18,274 nt of DNA, taken from positions 1-18,274 of the forward strand of contig CALPRR020000028.1 in NCBI GenBank assembly GCA_943326025.2. Reading direction: 5' to 3'. Each line of letters begins with the position of its first letter. Position 1 is the stretch's first letter. The notes below the pieces were generated by a model, which saw only the letters and a list, made by a program, of their open reading frames with translations, had not been told where the DNA came from and did not search any database. This stretch comes from Candidatus Kuenenia stuttgartensis (GTDB lineage: Bacteria; Bacteroidota; Bacteroidia; Flavobacteriales_D; Crocinitomicaceae). Shown piece after piece: positions 1 to 7,871 of the stretch. The position numbers and the translations under genes are program-made.

Positions 1-302
1 AAGTGAAGATAATAGTAAGTGTATAAAGTTTAATCATATTTTTTAAGTTTATTAAAAGTAAGAAGAAATTCTGTTTTTTTCTATTTTAAATTTAATTGAA
101 TATGCAAATAATTTATTTGAACTATTTAATATTTGTTTAATAATTTTTTCAAAAAAAATGTTAATTGAAAAATATTCTATAAAGTAGTGTTAATCAACAA
201 TGAAACAAAAAATGTTAATAAACTCTTATTTAGAATCATTTTAAATTAACAAAAATGCAAATAAAATTGTCATAAAACTGTCACGAAATGCATCGATTCT
301 TA
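1..302. other. AT-rich non-coding leader upstream of the act-cox operon
   Basis: No gene could be supported here; all frames are broken by stops. The base composition is very AT-rich, with several A and T runs. A short word, TGTTAAT, occurs at 159, 188 and 213 (spacings 29 and 25), and TGTTTAATA occurs at 134. In such AT-rich sequence these may be chance. A TGTCA pair at 268-272 and 279-283 is 11 bp apart, one helical turn. The region probably holds upstream regulatory sequence for actA, but nothing stronger can be said. Confidence 0.5.
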
Positions 303-310
303 TAAATTTG
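303..310 (+). promoter_or_regulatory. candidate Bacteroidota -7 promoter element (TAAATTTG) for actA
   Basis: TAAATTTG fits the Bacteroidota sigma-A -7 consensus TAnnTTTG exactly and lies 47 bases before the actA start codon. I found no good -33 TTTG at the usual spacing; the nearest TTG is at 267-269, which is too far. Transcription would start near 317, inside or beside the palindrome at 311-320. The match is short and the region AT-rich, so this is a candidate only. Confidence 0.35.
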
Positions 311-320
311 TTGACGTCAA
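311..320. promoter_or_regulatory. perfect 10-bp palindrome TTGACGTCAA, candidate operator
   Basis: TTGACGTCAA is its own reverse complement and directly abuts the candidate -7 element. A second TTGAC begins exactly 21 bp downstream (332-336), and inverted TGTCA words lie upstream at 268 and 279. A protein bound here would sit over the predicted transcription start. The regulator is unknown. Confidence 0.35.
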
Positions 321-357
321 AAAGTGTTTTTTTGACAGTGGATTAATAGTTTTTTAA

Positions 358-1713
358 ATGAAAATATCTAGTAGTCAGATGTTTAGAAACTTTAGCAAGT
401 GGTGTTTAGGAACGGTTTCAGTGATGTTTATCACTGGATCTTTTCATGCAAATGCTCAAGGTGATGCACTTTTCAAAGCGAAATGTGCAAGTTGCCACCA
501 GCCTCACAAAGATGGAACTGGACCAAAGTTATTTCAAGTTCGAACTAAATGGGCAGATGGTGGTGCAAAAGACGGTTCAATTTACCAATGGGTAAATAAC
601 TGGCAAGCTGCAGCGGCTTCTGATCCGTATGCAAAATCTGTTACAGCTTATTCTGGAGCTGCCATGCAACAGTTTCCAGAATTGAAAAAAGAGGATATAG
701 ATGCAATTCTTGATTGGGTTGATGCTCAGCCAGATCCAGCAGCAGCTCCAGCAGATGGAGGTGCAACTGATGGTGAAGCTTCAGCGACATCTGAAGAGGT
801 TGAAGAGTCTTCAAATGGATGGGTTTGGATTGTTATAGGGGTTATTTTTGCTGTAATAATTGGAGCTGCTAGTGGTGTTAGACGTCAATTGAAAACTGCA
901 GTTTCTGATTCGAATGTAGTCTCAAATCCAGATGCTACATATTCTGAAGAGTTAAAAGCTTGGGCTTGGAAAAATAGAAAATATGTTGGATTAGGAGCTT
1001 TAGTAGTTGTCATTGCTTGTATAGTTTCTTTGTTTTTAGGTCTATACAGTATTGGTGTTGTAGAGGAATATCATCCATCACAGCCAATTGCATTCCCTCA
1101 TTCTGTTCATACAGGTACAAATGGAATCGATTGTAAGTATTGTCATAATTCAGTAACAAAATCAAAGTCAGCTGGTTTACCTTCGGTAAATGTTTGTATG
1201 AATTGTCACAAACAAGTACAAGGAAGAACAGATGCACAAAAAGAGCAAATTGCTAAAATTTATGAACACGCAGGTTACCTACCTGAAGGTGCTGGAAAGT
1301 ATACAGGTAAGACTTCACCAATTATTTGGAATAAAGTTCACGTTTTACCAGATCACGTATACTTTAATCACTCTCAACACGTAGTCGTTGGTGGATTAGA
1401 TTGTAAACAATGTCATGGTGATATGACTAAACAAGTTGAAACTGCTAAAGTGCAACCAGTTTCTGAATTGAATAAAATTGAAGGTAACGTTGTTCTTACT
1501 AGACCTACATTAACAATGGGGTGGTGTATTGAATGTCACGCTGAGAAAGAAATTTCGACAGGAGCATTAGATACTAAAAATGATGGATATTACAATGAAA
1601 TCCATAAACGCCTATTGAATAATGACAAATCTTTATATGGTAAATATCTAGAAGATGGTAAAGTTACTGTTAAAGAATTAGGTGGTTGGGAGTGCGCTAA
1701 ATGTCACTATTAA
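358..1713 (+). CDS. actA: ActA: multiheme cytochrome c subunit of alternative complex III with fused monoheme domain
   Basis: This is the heme electron-exit subunit of alternative complex III, on the periplasmic side of the inner membrane. Six CxxCH heme sites are visible. One is in an N-terminal monoheme domain (C43-H47, probable Met ligand M103). Five are in a C-terminal pentaheme domain at residues 259-263, 280-284, 349-353, 390-394 and 446-450, the last ending one residue before the stop. A signal-like hydrophobic stretch spans residues 16-33. An Ala/Pro/Glu-rich linker (about 122-152) leads to two hydrophobic segments at 155-171 and 210-229. The pentaheme part with paired histidines (H248, H251) is characteristic of ActA. 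The added monoheme domain is an inferred tethered electron shuttle to the oxidase, since CoxB carries no heme motif. It is the first gene of the operon, and the ATG is the only reasonable start before the signal region. Confidence 0.93.
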   Translation: MKISSSQMFRNFSKWCLGTVSVMFITGSFHANAQGDALFKAKCASCHQPHKDGTGPKLFQVRTKWADGGAKDGSIYQWVNNWQAAAASDPYAKSVTAYSGAAMQQFPELKKEDIDAILDWVDAQPDPAAAPADGGATDGEASATSEEVEESSNGWVWIVIGVIFAVIIGAASGVRRQLKTAVSDSNVVSNPDATYSEELKAWAWKNRKYVGLGALVVVIACIVSLFLGLYSIGVVEEYHPSQPIAFPHSVHTGTNGIDCKYCHNSVTKSKSAGLPSVNVCMNCHKQVQGRTDAQKEQIAKIYEHAGYLPEGAGKYTGKTSPIIWNKVHVLPDHVYFNHSQHVVVGGLDCKQCHGDMTKQVETAKVQPVSELNKIEGNVVLTRPTLTMGWCIECHAEKEISTGALDTKNDGYYNEIHKRLLNNDKSLYGKYLEDGKVTVKELGGWECAKCHY

Positions 1714-1744
1714 TAAACGAATTGAAGAAGTCGAAATAAGCGAT

Positions 1745-4700
1745 ATGGGAACGACAAGAAAATATTGGAAAGGAATTGATGAGTTGAATGAAACTCAGTC
1801 TTTCCTTCAAAATAGAGATCAAGAATTTCCTCAGCAAATGTCTGTGGAGGAGTTTCTAGGCGATGAGAAGTTAAATGAAACTTCAACTGCTCGTCGTGAT
1901 TTCCTTAAATTTTTAGGTTTCAGTGTAGCTGCTGCAACAGTAGCTGCTTGTGAAGCTCCGGTAACAAAGGCAATACCATATGTGGTAAAACCAGAAAATG
2001 TTACTCCAGGTATGCCAACTTGGTACGCATCTACGTATTATGATGGTAATTCTTATGCTAGTATCTTAGTTAAAACAAGAGAAGGAAGACCAATTTACAT
2101 TAAAGGAAACAAAGATTTTGGTTTCACTAATGGAGGTACAAATCCTCAAATTGTTGCATCTGTATTAGGTTTATACGAAGGTTCTAGACTACAATCTCCA
2201 ACTCAAAATGGTGCTTCTAAATCTTGGTCTAGTATTGATGGTACAATTGTGAAAGAATTGGCTGCTATCAAAGCAAAAAAAGGCAAAGTTGTTTTAGTGT
2301 CTAATACAATTATTAGTCCAACTACAAATGAAGTTGTAAGATTGTTGGGTGCTTCTTTAGGTAATACTGAAGTTGGAGGTCCATTTGAGCATATTCAATA
2401 TGATGCTATTTCTTATGCAGGAATTCGTCAAGCAAATTTAGCTTCTTTTGGATCAGCTGTTATTCCAGACTACGATTTTTCTAAAGCTAAAACAATTGTA
2501 AGTCTAGGTGCTGATTTCATGAGTACTTGGTTATTATCTACTGAATATGCATCTCAATATGGTGCTACAAGAAATCCAGATAATAAGTGGATGTCAAGAT
2601 TGTTCCAATTTGAATCAGTTATGTCTGTTACAGGATCAAATGCTGATTATAGAGGAATGGTTAAACCTTCTGAACAAGCAAATGTATTAGCTTATATCTT
2701 AAAAGGATTTGGAGTTTCTACTGGAATTTCTTCAGAATTAAAAGCTGATGTTAAGAAAATTGCTGATGAAGCTATTAAATCTTTAAAAGCATCAAAAAAT
2801 GAATCATTAGTAGTTTCTGGATCTAATAATAAAGCCGTTCAAATTTTAGTTAATAAATTGAACAGCGTGTTAGGAGCTTACACTACAACTATTAATATTA
2901 ATAACCCAGTTAACTTGTTCAAATCAGAAGATGATAAAATGAATAAGTTAGTTTCTGATGTTATTGCTGGAAAAGGGCCACAAGCATTATTGTTTTTAGG
3001 AACAAATCCAGTTTATACATTGCCAAATGGTAAAGAATTCGGTGAAGCAATTTCTAAAATTAATTTAACAGTCTCTTTTGCATCTCATGCTGATGAAACT
3101 GCGACTTTATGTAAAGTAGTTGCTCCAGATCATCACGCTTTAGAATCTTGGAATGATTTCAATCCGAAATTAGCTCATTATGCTATTGCTCAACCTACAA
3201 TTCGTCCTTTATTTGATACTGCTTCAGCTAATGAATCTTTATTAGTTTGGGCTGGTTTAGCTAAAAGAGGTGGTAAGGATTCTAAAGTTGTATACAACGA
3301 GATTCAAAAATTGTGGGAGAAAAATGGTTTCCCATTACAATCAAAATATTCAAGTTTCCATACATATTGGAACATGGCAATTCACAATAGTTGTGTAGAA
3401 ATGTCAATTCCAGTAGCAACTGCTCCTGTATTTAACGAGTCATCTTTAACTGGTTTAGGAAATCAAATTACAAAAGCGAATGGTTTAGAAGTTGTTCTTT
3501 ATCAAAAAGCTGCAATCGGAACTGGTGTTCAAGCAAATAATCCTTGGTTACAAGAGATGCCTGATCCAATCTCTAAAGTTACCTGGGATAACTACATTAC
3601 AATGAATCCTTCAGAAATGTCGGGTTATGCTACAACTTTTGATCAAGAAAATGGATTGAATTTAGCCACTGTAACTGTAGGGTCTAAAAATGTTACTTTA
3701 CCTGTTTACCCATCACCAGGACAAGCTCTTGGAACTGTTGGTATTGCTTTAGGATATGGTAGAGGAGCAAATGGTGAGAATATTGGTAAAGCTGCTTTTC
3801 AAACTAAAGAATATGGTGGACATGTTACTGAAAATGGAAAAAATGTTGCCATTGGTTCTAATGCATTCCAATTTTTGAATAATTCTAATGGAACTTTTTC
3901 ATATTCAGCATCTGGAACTTTAGTTAAAGTAGAAGGGACTTATTTAATAGCAGCAACACAAATTCATCATACAGTAATGGCACGTCATTCAATTGTACGT
4001 GAAACTACTTTAGATATTTACAATTCAAAAGATAGATCTAGATTCAATCCTAAACATACTTTATCTGTAATGGATAAAGATGGTAACCATGTTAAGATGG
4101 ATATCAAAGATGCCGATTTATGGGATGCTCATCCAGTAGAGCATATTGGACATAGATGGGGAATGGCTATCGACTTATCTTCTTGTATTGGTTGTGGTAC
4201 TTGTATGATTGCTTGTCAATCAGAAAATAATGTTCCAGTTGTTGGTAAAGATGAAGTAAGAAGAGGTCGTGAGATGCACTGGATAAGAATCGATAGATAT
4301 TATGCATCTGACGAGGAAGCTACTCCAGGAACACGTAAATCAGAAGAAGATTTTGACTTTGGAAAAGCTGAAATTCCAGCTGAAAATCCAAAGGTTATAC
4401 ACATGCCTATGATGTGTCACCACTGTAATCATGCTCCTTGTGAGACTGTTTGCCCCGTGGCTGCTACAAACCATAGTAATGAAGGTTTAAACCAAATGGC
4501 TTATAACAGATGTATTGGTACAAGATATTGTGCAAATAACTGTCCTTATAAAGTTCGTCGTTTTAACTGGTTTAACTATCCTTCTTATAAAAAATTCACA
4601 GAAGTTAACCCTGCTCAAGATGATTTAGGTCGTATGGTTTTAAACCCAGACGTTACAGTAAGAACTCGTGGTGTAATGGAAAAATGTTCTTTCTGTGTAC

Positions 4701-5023
4701 AAAGAATTCAAGCAGGTAAATTAGAAGCTAAAAAAGAATCTCGACCAGTTGTAGACGGAGATGTAACTACAGCTTGTGCTGATGCTTGTCCATCTAATGC
4801 AATCTTGGTAGGAGACTGGAATGATATCACTTCATTGGTTCGTAAGAGTACAGAAGATGATAGAGCATACCAAGCTTTAGAAGAAGTTGGGGTAAAACCT
4901 AATATCTGGTACAAAGTGAAAGTAAGAAACGAAAAGAATGATTTGTTAGCTAAATTACAAGTTGCTGAAGAGCATAATGAAGAAGCTAATTCAGGTCACG
5001 GAGATAAAAAGAGTCATCATTAA
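1745..5023 (+). CDS. actB: ActB: iron-sulfur and molybdopterin-enzyme-like subunit of alternative complex III
   Basis: This large peripheral subunit fuses a cofactor-free molybdopterin-oxidoreductase-like domain (about 90-780) to a ferredoxin-type domain (about 800-1040). I start it at 1745, 31 bases after actA. From there the N-terminus follows the extended Tat leader of this family: KYW at 6-8, EFP at 27-29, RRDFLKFLG at 50-58, then lipobox-like VAAC at 66-69. Fifteen cluster cysteines are seen: 814, 817, 820, 824; 891, 894, 899, 903; 923, 929, 933; 981, 984; 1011, 1015. In the third group the second cysteine is Thr926, which fits three [4Fe-4S] clusters and one [3Fe-4S]. The protein is exported folded and probably lipid-anchored at C69 (inference). 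The C-terminus is rich in His, Glu and Lys. It would relay electrons from the quinol sites of ActC/ActF to the ActA hemes. Confidence 0.93.
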   Translation: MGTTRKYWKGIDELNETQSFLQNRDQEFPQQMSVEEFLGDEKLNETSTARRDFLKFLGFSVAAATVAACEAPVTKAIPYVVKPENVTPGMPTWYASTYYDGNSYASILVKTREGRPIYIKGNKDFGFTNGGTNPQIVASVLGLYEGSRLQSPTQNGASKSWSSIDGTIVKELAAIKAKKGKVVLVSNTIISPTTNEVVRLLGASLGNTEVGGPFEHIQYDAISYAGIRQANLASFGSAVIPDYDFSKAKTIVSLGADFMSTWLLSTEYASQYGATRNPDNKWMSRLFQFESVMSVTGSNADYRGMVKPSEQANVLAYILKGFGVSTGISSELKADVKKIADEAIKSLKASKNESLVVSGSNNKAVQILVNKLNSVLGAYTTTININNPVNLFKSEDDKMNKLVSDVIAGKGPQALLFLGTNPVYTLPNGKEFGEAISKINLTVSFASHADETATLCKVVAPDHHALESWNDFNPKLAHYAIAQPTIRPLFDTASANESLLVWAGLAKRGGKDSKVVYNEIQKLWEKNGFPLQSKYSSFHTYWNMAIHNSCVEMSIPVATAPVFNESSLTGLGNQITKANGLEVVLYQKAAIGTGVQANNPWLQEMPDPISKVTWDNYITMNPSEMSGYATTFDQENGLNLATVTVGSKNVTLPVYPSPGQALGTVGIALGYGRGANGENIGKAAFQTKEYGGHVTENGKNVAIGSNAFQFLNNSNGTFSYSASGTLVKVEGTYLIAATQIHHTVMARHSIVRETTLDIYNSKDRSRFNPKHTLSVMDKDGNHVKMDIKDADLWDAHPVEHIGHRWGMAIDLSSCIGCGTCMIACQSENNVPVVGKDEVRRGREMHWIRIDRYYASDEEATPGTRKSEEDFDFGKAEIPAENPKVIHMPMMCHHCNHAPCETVCPVAATNHSNEGLNQMAYNRCIGTRYCANNCPYKVRRFNWFNYPSYKKFTEVNPAQDDLGRMVLNPDVTVRTRGVMEKCSFCVQRIQAGKLEAKKESRPVVDGDVTTACADACPSNAILVGDWNDITSLVRKSTEDDRAYQALEEVGVKPNIWYKVKVRNEKNDLLAKLQVAEEHNEEANSGHGDKKSHH

Positions 5024-5043
5024 TTTGAACAAACAAAATTGTC

Positions 5044-6501
5044 ATGCATAAAGAAGCTGCAATTCGAGAACCCCTCATTTTAGGTCACAAGACCTATCAC
5101 GACATTACAGAAGATGTGTGTCGTCCAATTGAGGACAAAGCACCAAGAATGTGGTATATACTTTTCGGTATTGCCTTAATTATTGGTTTGTATGGAGTAG
5201 GATGTATTCTATACTTATTAGGAACAGGTATAGGTGTCTGGGGTCTTAATAAAACTATTGGTTGGGCGTGGGATATCACTAACTTCGTATGGTGGGTAGG
5301 TATTGGTCACGCAGGTACATTAATTTCGGCGGTATTGTTATTGTTCCGTCAAAAATGGAGAATGGCTATCAACCGTTCAGCTGAAGCGATGACTATATTC
5401 GCTGTATTTATGGCTGGTACATTCCCTTTAATTCACATGGGTCGTTTATGGGTTGGTTATTGGACAATGCCTTTACCAAATCATTTCGGATCATTATGGG
5501 TTAACTTTAACTCTCCATTACTTTGGGACGTTTTTGCTATCTCTACTTATTTATCAGTAGGTTTAATTTTCTGGTATATTGGATTAATTCCTGATTTTGC
5601 TACAATTAGAGATAGAGCTAAAAGACCAGTTCCAAAGAAAATGTATACATTATTAGCATTTGGATGGTCAGGTAGAGCAAAACATTGGAATCGTTTTGAA
5701 TTAGTTTCATTGGTTTTAGCTGGTTTGGCTACACCACTTGTATTCTCAGTTCACTCGATTGTATCTTTCGATTTTGCTACATCAGTTATACCAGGATGGC
5801 ATACTACGATTTTCCCTCCTTACTTCGTTGCAGGGGCTGTATTCTCTGGTTTTGCAATGGTGCAGACTTTGATGTTAGTAATGAGAAAAGCAATGAATTT
5901 AGAAGCTTATATTCATACACGTCACGTAGAATACATGAATATTGTAATTATGGTTACTGGTTCTATTGTTGGTGTAGCTTATTTGACTGAATTATTTGTT
6001 TCTTGGTATTCAGGTGTTGAATACGAACAATATGCATTTATAAATAGAGCAACTGGACCATACTGGTGGGCTTATTGGTCAATGATGACTTGTAACGTTA
6101 TCTCTCCTCAGTTAATGTGGATAAGAAGATTGAGAAGAAGTTTATTATTTACTTTTGTTATTTCAATTGTAGTAAATATTGGTATGTGGTTTGAGCGTTA
6201 TGTAATTATTGTTACTTCAATTCACAGAGATTACTTACCTTCTTCTTGGAGTATGCATTTCCCAAGTCATATCGATTTAGGTATTTATGTAGGAACAATT
6301 GGTTTATTCTTTGTATTCTTCTTATTGTTCGCAAGATTCTTCCCAGTATTAGCTTTAAATGAGGTTAAAACAATATTAAAATCTTCAGGTGAATCATATA
6401 AAAATGCACCAGATACTCATCACGGTCATGATTCACATGGTCATGATAATCATGGGCATACTTCAACTGAAGAAGATAATAATAATTCTAATAATCAATA
6501 A
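5044..6501 (+). CDS. actC: ActC: NrfD/PsrC-type quinol-interacting membrane subunit of alternative complex III
   Basis: This is a polytopic inner-membrane protein of 485 residues in the NrfD/PsrC family. The first helix starts near residue 36, after a polar segment (ITEDVCRPIED at about 21-31) typical of ActC, and roughly ten hydrophobic helices follow to about residue 440. In the complex it pairs with ActB and is thought to hold the menaquinol oxidation site and part of a proton path. The C-terminal tail is unusual: seven histidines lie within residues 459-472 in a HGH/SHGH pattern, followed by Glu/Asp and an Asn run. The gene is 20 bases after actB and 8 before actD, so it belongs to the same transcript. 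It resembles ActF, but the two are distinct paralogues in every act operon. Confidence 0.92.
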   Translation: MHKEAAIREPLILGHKTYHDITEDVCRPIEDKAPRMWYILFGIALIIGLYGVGCILYLLGTGIGVWGLNKTIGWAWDITNFVWWVGIGHAGTLISAVLLLFRQKWRMAINRSAEAMTIFAVFMAGTFPLIHMGRLWVGYWTMPLPNHFGSLWVNFNSPLLWDVFAISTYLSVGLIFWYIGLIPDFATIRDRAKRPVPKKMYTLLAFGWSGRAKHWNRFELVSLVLAGLATPLVFSVHSIVSFDFATSVIPGWHTTIFPPYFVAGAVFSGFAMVQTLMLVMRKAMNLEAYIHTRHVEYMNIVIMVTGSIVGVAYLTELFVSWYSGVEYEQYAFINRATGPYWWAYWSMMTCNVISPQLMWIRRLRRSLLFTFVISIVVNIGMWFERYVIIVTSIHRDYLPSSWSMHFPSHIDLGIYVGTIGLFFVFFLLFARFFPVLALNEVKTILKSSGESYKNAPDTHHGHDSHGHDNHGHTSTEEDNNNSNNQ

Positions 6502-6509
6502 TCGTAGAC

Positions 6510-7046
6510 ATGGCAGAGAAAGTTATTTATGCAATGTATGACGACGACGATGTGTTAAAAGATGGCGCAAAGTTGTTAGTGTCTAAAGGTGTTAAGGTAT
6601 CAGATGTATTTTCACCGTTTCCAATACACGGAATAGATCCAATTATTGGTGTTAAAAATACTCGTTTAGGTATTATGGCTTTTTTATATGGTATTACAGG
6701 TACTTTATTGGCAACAATAGGTATGCGTTATATTATGATTGTGGATTGGCCAATGAATATTGGTGGTAAACCAAATGAAACATATTTAGATAATATCTTA
6801 GCATTTATTCCGGTAACGTTTGAGTTTACAGTTTTATGTGCTGCTCACGGTATGGCTATCACTTATTTATTAAGAAATAAAACATTACCAGGTATGCCAG
6901 CACAAAATCCTGATCCAAGAACAACGGATGACAAGTTTGTTATAGAGTTAAAACTCTCGGAAAACACTCAGTTTACTGAAGATGAATTAAATTCTATGTT
7001 GAAACAAACGGGAATAATAGAAATAGATCAAAAAGAAATTAATTAA
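6510..7046 (+). CDS. actD: ActD: small DUF3341 membrane subunit of alternative complex III
   Basis: This 178-residue protein has a soluble N-terminal part (about 1-50), two hydrophobic helices near 52-74 and 98-120, and an acidic soluble C-terminus. That layout and its place between actC and actE identify it as the DUF3341 subunit ActD. The fragment FSPFPIHGID at about 35-44 is typical of the family. It has no cofactor motif. In known complexes it contributes two helices and packs against the ActC/ActF membrane core, so its role is structural or in proton handling rather than redox. The start lies 8 bases after the actC stop, suggesting coupled translation. Confidence 0.88.
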   Translation: MAEKVIYAMYDDDDVLKDGAKLLVSKGVKVSDVFSPFPIHGIDPIIGVKNTRLGIMAFLYGITGTLLATIGMRYIMIVDWPMNIGGKPNETYLDNILAFIPVTFEFTVLCAAHGMAITYLLRNKTLPGMPAQNPDPRTTDDKFVIELKLSENTQFTEDELNSMLKQTGIIEIDQKEIN

Positions 7047-7055
7047 TTTGCCATA

Positions 7056-7100
7056 AGCATCGAAAGATGTTGTGTCTGACAAAGTAAACTGATAGAGACA
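7056..7100 (+). promoter_or_regulatory. two possible mRNA hairpins in the actD-actE spacer
   Basis: A six-pair stem (7056-7061 with 7066-7071, one G.U pair) is closed by a GAAA tetraloop. A second stem, TGTCT/AGACA (7073-7077 with 7096-7100), ends one base before the actE start codon. No T run follows either, so they are not terminators. They could affect mRNA processing or actE initiation. The stems are short, and this is visual pairing only. Confidence 0.25.
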
Positions 7101-7101
7101 G

Positions 7102-7848
7102 ATGAAAATTAAATTTACGGCAATAGCAAGTTTAACAATAGTTGCAGCTTCTACATTGATTTTAGGATCATGTACTGCTGACGCGGATAGTTCAGGTTTA
7201 GAATATATGCCTGATATGTACCGTTCTCCAGCTATTGAACCATACGTAGATTATGGAGAAGTTAGAGGAAGAGAAAATAAAGACTTCAAAATGAAGCTTT
7301 CTGCATTAACTCCTCCAAGTAATACAATTCCTTACTACGGTACTGATTCAGCAACAGTAATGTTGATGTTACCTTATCATAGAAAAGCGAATTTAGCTTT
7401 CAAAGAAACACACGGTATGTATAATGCTGATTTAACTTCTAACGATGATTATGTTGCAGCAGCAGTTGATATTAATCCTTATAAGTTAACAGCTGATAAT
7501 GCTGAAGAAATTTTCAAAAAAGGTAAGTCACTTTTTGCAGCAAACTGTCAACATTGTCATGGTGAAGCTGGAGATGGAAATGGACCAATGGTTGCAAGTG
7601 GTGCCTATGCAGGTGTTCCAAATTATAAGAATTTGACTATCACTGAAGGTCAGATGTTTTATTCTATCTATTATGGAAGAAACGCAATGGGTGCTCATTC
7701 ATCAATTTTAAATAAAAAAGAAATTTGGACTTTAGTTCACTACGTGAAGAAATTTCAAAATGCTGATTATGGAAAATTTGATGCAAATGGAGCTGTAGCT
7801 GTTTCAGCAAATTCTGATAGTACTGCTGTAACAACTACTAAAAAATAA
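7102..7848 (+). CDS. actE: ActE: monoheme cytochrome c lipoprotein of alternative complex III
   Basis: This is a 248-residue periplasmic cytochrome c. The N-terminus is a lipoprotein signal peptide with lipobox LGSC and acceptor Cys24. A single heme site, CQHCH at 149-153, sits in a class I cytochrome c fold (about 136-220), with probable axial Met196 in the sequence RNAMGAH. The first 110 mature residues, with YMPDMYRS near the anchor, match the ActE extension that lies on the complex. The tail is a low-complexity Ala/Ser/Thr stretch. ActE is thought to receive electrons from ActA and pass them to the oxidase. It follows actD after a 55-base spacer, one of the longer gaps in the operon, which may form hairpins. 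Confidence 0.92.
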   Translation: MKIKFTAIASLTIVAASTLILGSCTADADSSGLEYMPDMYRSPAIEPYVDYGEVRGRENKDFKMKLSALTPPSNTIPYYGTDSATVMLMLPYHRKANLAFKETHGMYNADLTSNDDYVAAAVDINPYKLTADNAEEIFKKGKSLFAANCQHCHGEAGDGNGPMVASGAYAGVPNYKNLTITEGQMFYSIYYGRNAMGAHSSILNKKEIWTLVHYVKKFQNADYGKFDANGAVAVSANSDSTAVTTTKK

Positions 7849-7871
7849 TAATAACTATACGATAATAGAAG

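Noticed and set aside
134..219. TGTTAAT/TGTTTAAT repeats upstream of actA as copies of the pterin operator
   Set aside because: Spacings are 25, 29 and 25 rather than 21, most copies lack the second half of the palindrome, and the region is extremely AT-rich.
1010..1237. 75-residue minus-strand frame inside actA (and similar antisense frames at 4708-4914, 10210-10416, 11639-11902 and 17461-17778)
   Set aside because: Each lies opposite a strongly conserved gene, has low-complexity or composition-driven sequence and no recognisable family; read as shadows.
1682..1744. ATG at 1682 as the actB start
   Set aside because: It overlaps the last heme motif of actA and adds 21 residues before the family's conserved KYW leader; ATG 1745 gives the normal Tat leader.
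1745..4150. ActB as an active molybdenum enzyme
   Set aside because: The large domain resembles molybdopterin oxidoreductases, but I see no N-terminal Fe-S cysteine motif or Mo-ligand residue, and act operons are known to have a cofactor-free domain here.
5796..5990. 64-residue frame inside actC on the same strand
   Set aside because: It is fully inside a conserved membrane-protein gene in another frame with Cys/Tyr/Phe-rich content typical of a shifted frame.
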